In this document: positions 35,778-43,517 of the stretch, in pieces | Numbering within the stretch: position 1 is the first letter of the stretch | How the letters are laid out: the number at the start of each line of letters is the position of its first letter | Assembly (NCBI RefSeq): GCF_000337675.1 | Contig: NZ_AOIB01000027.1 | Coordinates: 16,075-80,074 of the forward strand | Direction: 5' to 3' | Length of the DNA stretch: 64,000 bases | From: Natronococcus amylolyticus DSM 10524 | Lineage (GTDB): Archaea; Halobacteriota; Halobacteria; Halobacteriales; Natrialbaceae | Notes under the pieces: model-generated | Told to the model about the DNA's origin: nothing | The model's input: only the letters and a program-made list of their open reading frames with translations | Databases searched by the model: none | Position numbers and translations under genes: made by a program

Positions 35778-36769
35778 CGCTCACCCCGCTCGCGTTTGTA
35801 GTCGGCCGGATCGGGTCCGTGGACGACGGTATCGGTCGGGCCCGACGCGGTCGTCATCCGAACATCGGTGTTCTCGTCGACGCGCTGGAGGATCGACGCA
35901 CGCCAGGTGTGGTTGACTGCTGATTGGAGAGCTGCATCGACTTCCGAGTTTTCGGTCTTTTCTTTGAGTGCCTCGAGTGCCGAGCAGACGTCGTCGATCT
36001 CGTCGACTATCTCGCGGTCACCGATCTGGAGCCCGCCGTCCGGCCCTTCGGTGATCGTCTCGCGTCGGTAGACTTCCTCAAGGTTGCCGCCGTCTGTTCG
36101 GAGTTCGCGATCGTCGTTGTCCTGGCTGAACCCGTTCTCGGCAAGGATATCGGCCGGCGATCGGCCGTACTTCGATCGATCCTCCTCAATCTCGAGTACC
36201 TGCTTTGCACAGGTCTTGCAGAGTCGAGCGTGAAGTTCCGAGTCAGGGATGTTGTCGGGGTCGAACGTCCATGGTATCGCCGATCGTTCGTGCTGGCACG
36301 CCGAATCCGGGTTGTCACGAGTGCAGTCCTCGGCGGGGATATGGATCGCCGATGCGCGTCGGCCCTGGAACTGAATCCAGAACGGTACTTCGGCGCGGAC
36401 AGCGTCAACGTCGATCCCGCCGTCGGTCACCAGCTTGCTTGCGCGTTTGAAGGTCGCGTCCGCGGGAACCGTCTCTCGGCGTGGCCCCTCGAGTTCGGTG
36501 ACACAATCTTCGCAGACTGGCGCGTCGTACTCCTCGGGGACGTACCGAAGGTCCTCGGTGCTGCGTTCGAGTGGCGTCTCGATCTCTGTCCCGCACGCGC
36601 ACTCGTGAGTCTGCCCGTCGAACTCCGTACTGGCATGCCAGCAATTGTTCTCGAGGACCCAGCGGTCGATATCGTGGTCGGTAGGGGTACCAATTCGATT
36701 CTCGAGTTCCTTGAGCCGGCAGCGCTGACACAGGTAGGGCCGGCTTCCGCAATTCGAGCAGTTACTCAT
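35774..36769 (-). CDS. Cysteine-rich multi-zinc-knuckle protein, cassette A
   Basis: A 331-residue protein. The ATG at 36769 overlaps the previous stop by 8 bases (ATGAGTAA) and starts MSNCSNCGSRPYLCQRCRL, a zinc ribbon. Further CxxC-type groups are at CACGTE, APVCEDC and ARLCKTCAKQVL, so at least two zinc modules are likely. The C-terminal half is acidic and helical. Its composition suggests a nucleic-acid-binding element protein. No named family is recognised. Confidence 0.7.
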   Translation of the reverse strand: MSNCSNCGSRPYLCQRCRLKELENRIGTPTDHDIDRWVLENNCWHASTEFDGQTHECACGTEIETPLERSTEDLRYVPEEYDAPVCEDCVTELEGPRRETVPADATFKRASKLVTDGGIDVDAVRAEVPFWIQFQGRRASAIHIPAEDCTRDNPDSACQHERSAIPWTFDPDNIPDSELHARLCKTCAKQVLEIEEDRSKYGRSPADILAENGFSQDNDDRELRTDGGNLEEVYRRETITEGPDGGLQIGDREIVDEIDDVCSALEALKEKTENSEVDAALQSAVNHTWRASILQRVDENTDVRMTTASGPTDTVVHGPDPADYKRERGER

Positions 36770-37031
36770 CGGAATCGGCCTCTGTCGTGGATCGAGCAAT
36801 CAGAACCTCATCGATGCCATCATCGACGAGGTTATTCGTGTCGGTCGTCGACCGCTCAATTGGACGGGACTGGGCTCCTATCCGATCTCCCGTCCATGCT
36901 GCCGCGTCTTTTGGCGGCAGCGCTTTCAGCAAGCGATCAATGTCTGTAGTGGCATCTCGACCGTGAGTGCGGTCGACTATTCCGCGGTTCGTGGGGCAAT
37001 TCCTATTTGCCCTGCTGTCTTCGTTTCGCAT
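36762..37031 (-). CDS. 89-residue hypothetical protein, first gene of cassette A operon
   Basis: Starts MRNEDSRANRNCPTNRGIVD and contains a short predicted helix (DIDRLLKALPPKDAAAW) and an acidic tail. It overlaps the next gene by 8 bases. It is divergent from the phiH1-like repressor at 37224. No family is recognised; its support comes from operon position. Confidence 0.55.
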   Translation of the reverse strand: MRNEDSRANRNCPTNRGIVDRTHGRDATTDIDRLLKALPPKDAAAWTGDRIGAQSRPIERSTTDTNNLVDDGIDEVLIARSTTEADSDE

Positions 37032-37060
37032 GGCTTCTGAAACCCTTGTAGGGGCTGGAA

Positions 37061-37115
37061 GCCACCCCGGCGTGTCATCAGCACGCCGGACTTTTCACAT
37101 CCGATGGGGGGCTTC
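37061..37115. promoter_or_regulatory. Nested hairpin in the divergent control region of cassette A
   Basis: A perfect 8-bp stem CCGGCGTG / CACGCCGG (37067-37074, 37082-37089, 7-base loop) lies inside a longer imperfect inverted repeat (GGAAGCCACCCC and GGGGGGCTTCC). The structure sits between the divergent operon (start 37031) and the repressor gene (start 37224). It may be an operator or a structured leader. There is no gene in 37032-37223. Confidence 0.5.
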
Positions 37116-37223
37116 CGTTAGGCAGTATTTACTACACCGACTTAATGATACCGCTGCTGGGGTAGTTACACTTGCCCAGCGATGATTCTATATGCTCCCG
37201 TACCGTTGATAACATATGTCCGT

Positions 37224-37571
37224 ATGGTGAAATCCAGGTCAATGCGACTTCAGCTCCCGACCGACCGTCTTATCCTCGAGCAGTTGCTCGAAGGTCGGAA
37301 TTTGGCTGCCAACATCGCTGAGAATGTCGACCGGAGCCGTAACTACATCAACAAGCGGATGGGCCATCTCTTTGACTACGGACTTGTCACAAAGGTTGGA
37401 CCGGTTGACGGGACGGGACTCTATGAGATCACGCCAAAGGGGCTTGCCACCTTGCGGTTGATCGATGAGTATGACAGTGGTGGTGAATTTGAGAATCTCG
37501 TTGAGGAACGTGCGGAACTTATCGAGGTTCGTCCTCCGGCAATCGTCGATGAGGGTGCCGACGAATCCTAA
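37224..37571 (+). CDS. phiH1-repressor-like winged-helix regulator, cassette A
   Basis: About 115 residues from the ATG at 37224 (a second ATG is at 37242). The pattern LPTDRLILEQLLEGRNLAAN, then VDRSRNYINKRMGHLFDYGL, then GTGLYEITPKG is that of haloarchaeal repressors related to the phage phiH1 repressor. A 40-residue acidic helix follows. It is expected to repress the divergent operon and itself. A paralogous gene stands in the same position in cassette B (42736). Confidence 0.8.
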   Translation: MVKSRSMRLQLPTDRLILEQLLEGRNLAANIAENVDRSRNYINKRMGHLFDYGLVTKVGPVDGTGLYEITPKGLATLRLIDEYDSGGEFENLVEERAELIEVRPPAIVDEGADES

Positions 37572-37598
37572 TACCAAATCGCTCGTTCCCGACATAGC

Positions 37599-37617
37599 AC
37601 TCTCCGCTTCGAGGAGA
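37599..37617. terminator. Candidate bidirectional terminator hairpin
   Basis: A stem CTCTCC / GGAGAG with a 7-base loop, followed by AATTATTAAA, between the convergent ends of the repressor gene (37571) and the Cdc6-like gene (37650). Placement fits a shared terminator. Archaeal termination mainly needs T-runs, so the hairpin itself may be incidental. Confidence 0.4.
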
Positions 37618-37649
37618 GAATTATTAAATACCCCTTGGAATTCCGAATA

Positions 37650-38714
37650 CTACTTTGAACTAAGTACCTCTGTTCCGACTCTCGCAACCGGATCAATCTC
37701 TTCGTCGACCACCCAGTAGAGCCGGTCTCGAGTCGGCCCATCGTAATTGATGAGATCGTAAGCCTGGAGCTTCGGCAACTTCCCGCGACGCGCCCGCTTC
37801 CCAAGTGGCTGCACCGGTGAGCCGGAGTACACCACATCGGCACTTGCCTCGTAGCGATCGTGTAACTCCTTGCCCGTGATTTCCCCAGCCTCGTAGATGA
37901 TCGCGTACAGCACCTGATGATGATACGGCAGCGACTGCAAGTTCAACCGCCGAATCCGGCGCTTCGCCCGCTCGTAGGAATCCGCAACGTCGCGATCACG
38001 GATCCGATGGTGCCCGCGCTCGTGTGCGAGTTCGGCGGCAGCCCGGAGTGACTGGATTCCTTCGCGAGCGACGCCGGCGACCTCGTCGGCGATCGCCTCG
38101 AGTTGCTCTCGCCTTACAGGATCGCCGTGCAACCCCTGTTGTGCTCGGCGTTCGAGGATATCCGCCAGCTCATCGACACCGTAGCGGTCGAGCTTGAGGT
38201 GGCCCTGATCAAGGCGGTGGCCGTCGGTTACGTCGAGACGCGAGAGCCAGTCAGTCGCGTCGTGGACGATCGCAACAACAGTCACGTTCTCGATTGCGAG
38301 CAGCTCACTGATTGCGTTCGTCTGTGGGAGGTCCTCACCTTCGTCTAGGACGACGATGGTCTCGCCAGTGATCGCATCGCGAAGTTGTCGACAGACATCG
38401 GTCGCTGGGACTGTCTGCGCGACATCGTTCGAGCCTTCCGGGAGCTCCTCGAGGACACACCGGAGTACGTCGCCGGTCGTTTTCCCAAGCGAATCAACGA
38501 ATACGCGAGTGATATCGGTCTGTGTCTCGAGATGGTTGACTGCGTTTCGTGCGAGCAGCGTCTTCCCCACACCACTGGGTCCGGAGATTAGAACGTCCGA
38601 TGCTCGAGGGTGCGTCGTCGTAAAGCGCCGGAGTAACTGCTCGGTTTCGGCCTCCCGATGCAACGGATCTGGCGGTAAAAAAGAGTCGTCAAAGACCCGT
38701 GTATCAGCGATCAT
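37650..38714 (-). CDS. cdc6: Orc1/Cdc6-family AAA+ replication initiator
   Basis: A 354-residue protein. Walker A is GPSGVGKT (45-52), Walker B is TIVVLDEGEDL (DE at 124-125), and sensor-type and winged-helix regions follow (LPYHHQVLYAIIYEAGEITG). The ATG at 38714 starts the family homology; an open frame of 80 codons upstream runs through an inverted repeat and is unlikely to be translated. Proteins of this type bind origin repeats and load MCM. Because it lies in an integrated region, it probably serves the element's own origin. A large inverted repeat starts about 120 bases upstream. Confidence 0.88.
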   Translation of the reverse strand: MIADTRVFDDSFLPPDPLHREAETEQLLRRFTTTHPRASDVLISGPSGVGKTLLARNAVNHLETQTDITRVFVDSLGKTTGDVLRCVLEELPEGSNDVAQTVPATDVCRQLRDAITGETIVVLDEGEDLPQTNAISELLAIENVTVVAIVHDATDWLSRLDVTDGHRLDQGHLKLDRYGVDELADILERRAQQGLHGDPVRREQLEAIADEVAGVAREGIQSLRAAAELAHERGHHRIRDRDVADSYERAKRRIRRLNLQSLPYHHQVLYAIIYEAGEITGKELHDRYEASADVVYSGSPVQPLGKRARRGKLPKLQAYDLINYDGPTRDRLYWVVDEEIDPVARVGTEVLSSK

Positions 38715-38834
38715 ACCGATCTGGTCAGTTTGATAGGTTATAAAGGCTGCTTGTAATTCCGAATGTAGTTCGAGAAACAATGGGGTGACGATCACTTGAG
38801 AAGGAACTGATCTCGCCAGTAGCCAGTTTTTGAG

Positions 38835-39093
38835 GGTGTCATGGAACGGTTTGCATAGCCCTTTTTCGACTACCCGACAGATGGTACATACAGACGCGCA
38901 CGTACCTTTTTCCACCTCGGGATTCCTCACTGCGTTCGGAACCGCTCGGCGCAAAAATCTACGCTAAAAAGGCCGCTCCCGCTGGTCGCTCGCGGGTGCT
39001 GCGCTTTCGTCTCCACCGCAGCGGTACCGCCTCCGCCTGTACGTACCGCCTGTCGGGTAGTCGAAGAGGGTGTGCGAACCGTTCTATGACACC
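38835..39093. repeat. Large inverted repeat upstream of cdc6 (59- and 57-bp arms)
   Basis: The arms at 38835-38893 and 39037-39093 are inverted copies that differ at a handful of positions plus a 2-base gap. Perfectly shared cores are CTGTCGGGTAGTCGAA and ATGACACC. The 143 bases between the arms are GC-rich and contain no gene. Position next to an Orc1/Cdc6 gene suggests an origin with inverted initiator sites. The overall form (short non-coding body with long terminal repeats) also fits a MITE. No target-site duplication was seen. The rest of 38715-39111 has no gene. Confidence 0.75.
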
Positions 39094-39111
39094 CTTGAAG
39101 AGGGGAGGGAA

Positions 39112-40248
39112 TTAGGCGAACAGGCTAGTGATCTGACCGAAGACGTCACCTAGAATCGAACCCCTCCCATCGCCCTCATAGGATTCCTCGAGAGCAACAT
39201 CGCCGTTGGCGTCTTCGACGATGACTGTGTCTCCTTCCTGGCTCCAGACCTGGTTCTGAATTCCCCAGTGGAGAATGTCATCGCTGTCGTTGCTTTCGTC
39301 ACCGCCGGTGAATATTTGAACGCTGCCGCCTGCTTCGAGTGTGAATCCACTCGGGAACGAATACGCGGAGGCACCGCCTGGGGTGTCGACCATCCCCTCG
39401 TCACGACGGTCTTGCATGGACCATCCGGTAAAGTCGATGGCCGCGTCCCCTTCGTTCTGAAGCGTCACGTACTCGTCGTCTGGTTCAACGTTTTCACCAA
39501 CGTTGATATCGCCTAATGTGAGCGTTGCATCACCCGCAGTAGTGATATCTTCCTCGTCCTCTTCCTCCTCGTCCTCTTCCTCTTCTTCTTCTTCCTCCTC
39601 TTCTTCTTCCTCCTCGTCCTCTTCCTCCTCTTCTTCTTCCTCCTCTTCTTCTTCCTCCTCTTCTTCTTCCTCCTCGTCCTCTTCCTCCTCTTCTTCTTCC
39701 TCCTCGTCCTCTTCCTCCTCTTCTTCCGGCTCAGACTCAGCGGTGTCCGCAGGTTCGAACTGGCCTGCGATCTCTCCGTCTGGGCACTGCTCTGTGTGGA
39801 CGGTGAGTGTGATCATGCCTGCCCGGAGACCCTCGAGAATATCTTCGGCCGATTGGTCCTCTTCGCTTCCCTCAGCGACCATTTCACCGGTTGGAGAACC
39901 TTCTGCGACCACCTGATCTCGAACGACTCCCTCAGTGACTGAGCCTTCGAGATCGCGCTCTGAGATAACCGAGCCTTCGACTGAGAGACTGTAGTGTGTT
40001 GCTCGATTGAGGCAATCAACGTAGATTCCGTAGTGGGATTCGCCAGATTCCGTGTCTACGGTTAGAGTGACTTCCCCCGAGGCATTCGTCTCGACTGGAG
40101 GTTCCACACCGTCGCCAGTGAGCGTAGCGACAAACGTTTCCTCGTGCGAGGAGGCAGCTGCCGTTCCGGAGAATCCGAGACCGGCAACACCGATACCGAT
40201 TGCGGTCAACACTTTTCTTCTATCTGCGGTTGGATTGTATTGAGTCAT
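39112..40248 (-). CDS. Tat-exported protein: CHRD domain, long Glu/Asp linker, lamin-tail-like domain
   Basis: A 378-residue protein. The Tat-type leader is in residues 1-33 (DRRKVLTAIGIGVAGLGFSG, AAAS cleavage region). Residues 35-168 are a CHRD-like domain (HEETFVATLTGDGVEPPVET, ending GEIAGQF). Residues ~175-234 are almost only Glu and Asp. Residues ~236-378 resemble a lamin-tail domain (VTLQNEGDAAIDFTGWSMQD). It should be a surface or secreted protein whose polyanionic spacer separates two beta-rich domains. It is monocistronic. Confidence 0.83.
   Translation of the reverse strand: MTQYNPTADRRKVLTAIGIGVAGLGFSGTAAASSHEETFVATLTGDGVEPPVETNASGEVTLTVDTESGESHYGIYVDCLNRATHYSLSVEGSVISERDLEGSVTEGVVRDQVVAEGSPTGEMVAEGSEEDQSAEDILEGLRAGMITLTVHTEQCPDGEIAGQFEPADTAESEPEEEEEEDEEEEEEEEEDEEEEEEEEEEEEEEEEEEEDEEEEEEEEEEEEEEDEEEEDEEDITTAGDATLTLGDINVGENVEPDDEYVTLQNEGDAAIDFTGWSMQDRRDEGMVDTPGGASAYSFPSGFTLEAGGSVQIFTGGDESNDSDDILHWGIQNQVWSQEGDTVIVEDANGDVALEESYEGDGRGSILGDVFGQITSLFA
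39545..39727. repeat. Microsatellite coding for the Glu/Asp linker
   Basis: An imperfect trinucleotide tract (CTC, TTC and GTC codon complements) arranged in repeated 15- and 30-base blocks such as TCCTCGTCCTCTTCC. It encodes about 60 acidic residues on the minus strand. Tracts of this kind change length by slippage, so linker length probably varies between strains. The Ser-rich plus-strand reading is an artefact. Confidence 0.8.
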
Positions 40249-40424
40249 AGCTTGTCATTACCATCTAAGTGGTATTCTCAGATGGATGGAAATCACTAAC
40301 AACAGTAGTTACTTATTTGTAACTTCTTATTTCGGACAGGTCAAAATACCACTATTTACTGTGGTCTGAATGATAGTATACGGAACCGTCAAAATTGAGA
40401 GAGTGTGCGATGGTAGGACGCCTA

Positions 40425-40515
40425 TATGAAATCCGCTTGCAATTCCGACCTCCGTAGAACAACACCGGGTTTCCGGTGACGATCACCGCCAGCGCCTCGA
40501 GGCGAACACGTCGCG
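40425..40515 (-). pseudogene. C-terminal fragment copy of the 41487-41711 gene
   Basis: The minus-strand reading TGNPVLFYGG matches the end TGNPVSFYRGP of the intact gene at 41487. The DNA shares ACCGGAAACCCGGTGT and the following TTCTAC. Only the last ~30 codons are present and no stop is in the right place, so it is a relic. A TATA-like TTATATAA follows on its upstream side (40517-40524). The rest of 40249-40596 contains no gene. Confidence 0.5.
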
Positions 40516-40596
40516 GATTATATAAAAGGGGCGACGGGTAGCGTTTCGGAAAGTTCTGGAGTAGGGTTGAAAACCAACTTCTAACAGAACAGTCGC

Positions 40597-41205
40597 CTAC
40601 TCTGCAGCTTCGACCGTGTTGAGGATGTTCTGGGAGAACTGCTCGTCGGAAATCTCGCCGGCATTGTACTGCTCGGCCCACTCGGTCTCAACGGTGAAGT
40701 GCCCTGCCACCTGAGAACCGTCGACACTCAGCATTTGGACCTCGAGTGCTTCCGAGGGCGGGTCTCCTTCTTTGACGTACGAAGCATACCCACCGGAGAT
40801 CGCACCGACCTCGGCAGCCATCTGTTCTGCCGTTCCGCCCTGTTCGGCTTCGACAGTTAGGAAGCCATAGTCTTCTTCTTCGTCGTAGTCGACGACGGTT
40901 CCACCATAGACGACGTCCAACGTCGCTGCGAACTCGTCGGCACTCATCCCGTCGTCTGCTTCCTCTTCTTCCTCGACCTCTTCTTCGACTTCTTCTTCAG
41001 CCTCATCGGTCTCTTCTTCGGCCTCCTCAACCTCCTCACCATTGTCCTCTCCGTTTTCAGCTCCGTCACTGTCGTCGTCTCCGTTGTCATCGTCGGGCGT
41101 GCCGTCTTTACCGTTCTCGGACTCGTCGCCAGCACAGCCAGCGAGCGCTGTAGTCGTCAGTCCACCAATTCCTGCAATTGCCTTGCGTCGTGTAATATCA
41201 AACAC
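40597..41205 (-). CDS. Tat lipoprotein with acidic linker, hypothetical
   Basis: A 202-residue protein. The leader ITRRKAIAGIGGLTTTALAG ends in a lipobox (LAGC, Cys24), giving a lipid-anchored surface protein. Residues ~28-88 are an Asp/Glu-rich linker. Residues 90-202 form a folded domain (GTVVDYDEEEDYGFLTVEAE, ending SQNILNTVEAAE) of no recognised family. It shares the acidic-linker style of the CHRD/lamin-tail protein just downstream on the same strand, so the two may act together at the cell surface. Confidence 0.78.
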   Translation of the reverse strand: MFDITRRKAIAGIGGLTTTALAGCAGDESENGKDGTPDDDNGDDDSDGAENGEDNGEEVEEAEEETDEAEEEVEEEVEEEEEADDGMSADEFAATLDVVYGGTVVDYDEEEDYGFLTVEAEQGGTAEQMAAEVGAISGGYASYVKEGDPPSEALEVQMLSVDGSQVAGHFTVETEWAEQYNAGEISDEQFSQNILNTVEAAE

Positions 41206-41385
41206 TGTTATACCACGTTCTCCCCACCACGGGGAAGGCGTCTCGCCCGCTGTGATACGGGATACATCGCCGAAACGTGAAGGCGAATGGGTGGGGGAGT
41301 GAACCGCAGAAAATTGTCTCTAGCCTATGCAGTTAATCGTACCGATCTTTCATTAGTGCCGACATGCTATCGGGCCTGATTAGTC

Positions 41386-41427
41386 TTAACCAACGCCACC
41401 CGAACAGCCACTCCGAGCGTTGGTTAA
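41386..41427. repeat. Palindrome TTAACCAACGC / GCGTTGGTTAA, left copy
   Basis: A perfect 11-bp inverted repeat with a 20-base spacer, ending 60 bases beyond the 3' end of the cassette B minus-strand operon. A near-identical palindrome (TTAACCAAC arms) occurs at 43805-43846. Together they bracket the cassette. They may be recombination, replication or terminator structures. Confidence 0.65.
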
Positions 41428-41486
41428 TACGACAGCACTCGAGAGTGCTCACAAAAACCAACGGAAAAGAGCGTTACAGTGGCAGT

Positions 41487-41711
41487 CTACGGTCCGCGGT
41501 AGAAAGACACCGGGTTTCCGGTGGTGGTCTCGCTGCCAGTGTCGATCGCAACGTCCTCAACGGGCTCGCGGCCGACCTGCCGCCACGTCTCGCCGAGTTG
41601 CTCGTACTCGACACGCCAGTACTCGCCCGCCTCGTCGGGTTCAAACACGAACTTCCGACGGACGCCATCGGTACCGGTCCACGCAACCGTCTGTTCCCGG
41701 ACAGCGTTCAT
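41487..41711 (-). CDS. 74-residue hypothetical protein, cassette B
   Basis: Starts MNAVREQTVAWTGTDGVRRK at an ATG overlapping the upstream stop (ATGA). Strand-rich (FVFEPDEAGEYWRVEYEQLG) and acidic. It ends SFYRGP, the segment also found as a relic at 40425-40515. No family is recognised. It is the last gene of a four-gene overlapping operon. Confidence 0.65.
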   Translation of the reverse strand: MNAVREQTVAWTGTDGVRRKFVFEPDEAGEYWRVEYEQLGETWRQVGREPVEDVAIDTGSETTTGNPVSFYRGP

Positions 41712-42043
41712 CGCGACCACCGCTTTCGTTGGGCGACTAGCGTCTGATCAACGTCCGCATCCGCCGGCGGGTGGATGCGCTCGAGGGCCATGAGGACTCT
41801 CGCCGCGTGCTTACAGCGGTTGATCTCTCCACTGCCGGGCTCGCCACGGTACTGCCAATCCGAGCAGGTACACCGCCCTTCCTGTAGGTCGACCGTGTAT
41901 TCCGAGTAGTCGTTTGAGCCGGTACCGACCTTCCACATGCCGGGAGAGATAGGCCAGATTCCCATTGGCTGCTCGGCACCGCGGCGATCGCGGGTGAGCG
42001 TCGCCTCGTCAATGCCGACCGGCGTGTGTTTCGCGGTCGCCAT
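41708..42043 (-). CDS. SWIM zinc-finger protein, cassette B
   Basis: A 111-residue protein with the SWIM motif CxCx(n)CxH: CTCSDWQYRG, then NRCKHAARVLMAL (residues ~60-90). SWIM domains bind DNA or protein and are common in haloarchaeal mobile elements. It overlaps the next gene by 4 bases and the previous by 1 base. It is probably an accessory nucleic-acid-binding protein of the element. Confidence 0.82.
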   Translation of the reverse strand: MATAKHTPVGIDEATLTRDRRGAEQPMGIWPISPGMWKVGTGSNDYSEYTVDLQEGRCTCSDWQYRGEPGSGEINRCKHAARVLMALERIHPPADADVDQTLVAQRKRWSR

Positions 42044-42255
42044 TAGCTCGTGGCCTCCTGGCGTTCGTCAACCTCGATAATTTCGCTGTCGTCCGGGATC
42101 TCGTCTGGATCGGCGACCGCCCGCGCTTCGGCGAGCAAGCGTTGATTGCGAGCGCCGGCGGTCTCGAGTGCTTCGGCGCGCTCGGCGACGGTCTCGAGAT
42201 CTTGCGTCTGGTACATCGGCTCGATCTCGCGGTCCTTGTCGGGCCCGCCAAACAT
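42043..42255 (-). CDS. 70-residue hypothetical protein, cassette B
   Basis: Starts MFGGPDKDREIEPMYQTQDL and is mostly helical (ETVAERAEALETAGARNQRL), ending VDERQEATS. It overlaps both neighbours by a single base. No family is recognised; translation is supported by the overlapping operon and a clean reading frame. Confidence 0.62.
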   Translation of the reverse strand: MFGGPDKDREIEPMYQTQDLETVAERAEALETAGARNQRLLAEARAVADPDEIPDDSEIIEVDERQEATS

Positions 42256-42551
42256 CAGAACCCCTCCGGCGCGCGGTGGGTGGTCTCTAACCAGCCGCGG
42301 CGATCCTGAACGAACTCCATCCAGGCGGCGAGTGGCCGTCCCTCGAACTGCTCGACGTGCTCGGGATCGCTGTCAACGTAGTCGCCGACCTCGTAGTCTG
42401 GGCCGACGTCGTAGACTTTGACGGTGGCCTGGGCAGGGTAGTGAATGTGCGCGCAGTTCTCCTCGTCAACGCCGACGACGAAGCCGATCTTCGCCGCGAG
42501 GGAGTCGACCGTGTCCGCAACGCTTTCCTTCGGTTGGGTGATAGTCGTCAT
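42255..42551 (-). CDS. 98-residue hypothetical protein, first gene of cassette B operon
   Basis: Starts MTTITQPKESVADTVDSLAA. It has a beta-strand region with a small-barrel look (DYEVGDYVDSDPEHVEQFEG) and ends THRAPEGF. It is divergent from the phiH1-like repressor at 42736, across a spacer with palindromes. No family is recognised. Confidence 0.65.
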   Translation of the reverse strand: MTTITQPKESVADTVDSLAAKIGFVVGVDEENCAHIHYPAQATVKVYDVGPDYEVGDYVDSDPEHVEQFEGRPLAAWMEFVQDRRGWLETTHRAPEGF

Positions 42552-42653
42552 TGGTCTTGTGCTAAGACCGAGGTCGGGCGTTGCACCGCCCGGCCGAGAT
42601 TTTCCCGGCTTCCTCGATCTCTATTCTACAGTATATCGGCCAGCACCTTAATT

Positions 42654-42701
42654 ATTACGATTCGTTTATTCGAATCGCAATTCGTTGATACTGATCGTAA
42701 T
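42654..42701. promoter_or_regulatory. Nested palindromes in the cassette B divergent promoter
   Basis: The outer arms ATTACGAT (42654-42661) and ATCGTAAT (42694-42701) are perfectly inverted. Inside them GATTCG and CGAATC form a second palindrome with a 6-base loop. The block is AT-rich and lies between the minus-strand operon (start 42551) and the repressor (start 42736). It is a strong candidate operator for that repressor, inferred from symmetry and place. Confidence 0.55.
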
Positions 42702-42735
42702 ACTCATGTTACGAAGCGTCATATTTACGGCTGTG

Positions 42736-43182
42736 ATGAGTGCAGTAACTGGCAACGTGACTCTCGAGACTGGCGATCTAAACCCAACAGATCGTGCGAT
42801 TCTAGATGAGCTCCGCAATGGTCGATGTACACCTGCGTTTGTAGCTGAGAAACACAGCTACTCGAGTGGGAATGTCCGCAACCGAATGACACACCTCGCG
42901 AGCCACGATCATGTTGAGGGAATCGGCGGCGGACTGTACCAACTCGTCGACGACCCATGTGACGACACCGAACCTGATCCGTCTCACTCGGAGGAATACG
43001 TCCAGGAGCTTGAGGCGCGCAACCGCGATCTTGAGCGCGAGGTTGATCGGCTTCGCGAGCAGTCCGGAACCACTGTCGACACCGACTCCGTCTGCGACGA
43101 CCTCAAGCGCGCCTTGGAGAATCGCGAGTGGGGCGCAGTCGAAGACGCGGCAAGCCGACTCGGGTGCGAGTTCCATAACTAA
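42736..43182 (+). CDS. phiH1-repressor-like winged-helix regulator with coiled coil, cassette B
   Basis: 148 residues from the ATG at 42736 (the frame is open upstream to 42685). Winged-helix pattern: LNPTDRAILDELRNGRCTPA, then SYSSGNVRNRMTHLASHDHV, then GGGLYQLVD. A coiled coil follows (YVQELEARNRDLEREVDRLR, ~90-115), then a short conserved tail. The N-terminal half parallels the cassette A regulator. It is likely a dimeric repressor of the divergent operon. Confidence 0.78.
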   Translation: MSAVTGNVTLETGDLNPTDRAILDELRNGRCTPAFVAEKHSYSSGNVRNRMTHLASHDHVEGIGGGLYQLVDDPCDDTEPDPSHSEEYVQELEARNRDLEREVDRLREQSGTTVDTDSVCDDLKRALENREWGAVEDAASRLGCEFHN

Positions 43183-43517
43183 CGACGATCACAACCAGCT
43201 CGAGGAGACTCGCCAGCAGACGGTCCTCGCGAACACGGAGGGTTGTTCTATCGAGCAGTTCAAGACGGCCCTCGACACGCTTGATGACACGAACGTCTAG
43301 CGTGACTCGAGGAACACTCTGGGGTCTACGAGGAGCTCGAAGGCCCCTGGAGCGAGGTACTCGGGACATTCGTCAAGTCACTCAACGAGAGGATTGAGGG
43401 GAACTGACAGCACCTCGAGGCCGAGATCGAGACGGAGGTCTACGAGAACACGGTGATCCGTCATGGTGAGGTCGAATCTATCCACAGCCGTACCGTCGGC
43501 GCGGGGGAGCACTATGA
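43183..43517 (+). pseudogene. Degraded small genes after the repressor
   Basis: Two protein-like stretches lack usable starts or carry stops. The first reads LEETRQQTVLANTEGCSIEQ and ends at a TAG at 43298-43300, with no in-frame start. The second reads LEEHSGVYEELEGPWSEVLG from just after a TGA (43303-43305). It is interrupted by a TGA at 43405-43407, continues HLEAEIETEVYENTVIRHGE and stops at 43519-43521. The acidic coiled-coil style is that of element genes nearby. They look like formerly intact genes of cassette B. Confidence 0.5.

Noticed and set aside
37650..38954. Longer Cdc6 start at 38954
   Set aside because: The extra 80 codons run through one arm of the inverted repeat and have no AAA+ homology; the ATG at 38714 starts the conserved protein.
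39503..39916. Plus-strand frame with a long poly-serine run
   Set aside because: It is the complement of the Glu/Asp microsatellite; the minus-strand protein has a leader and two domains.
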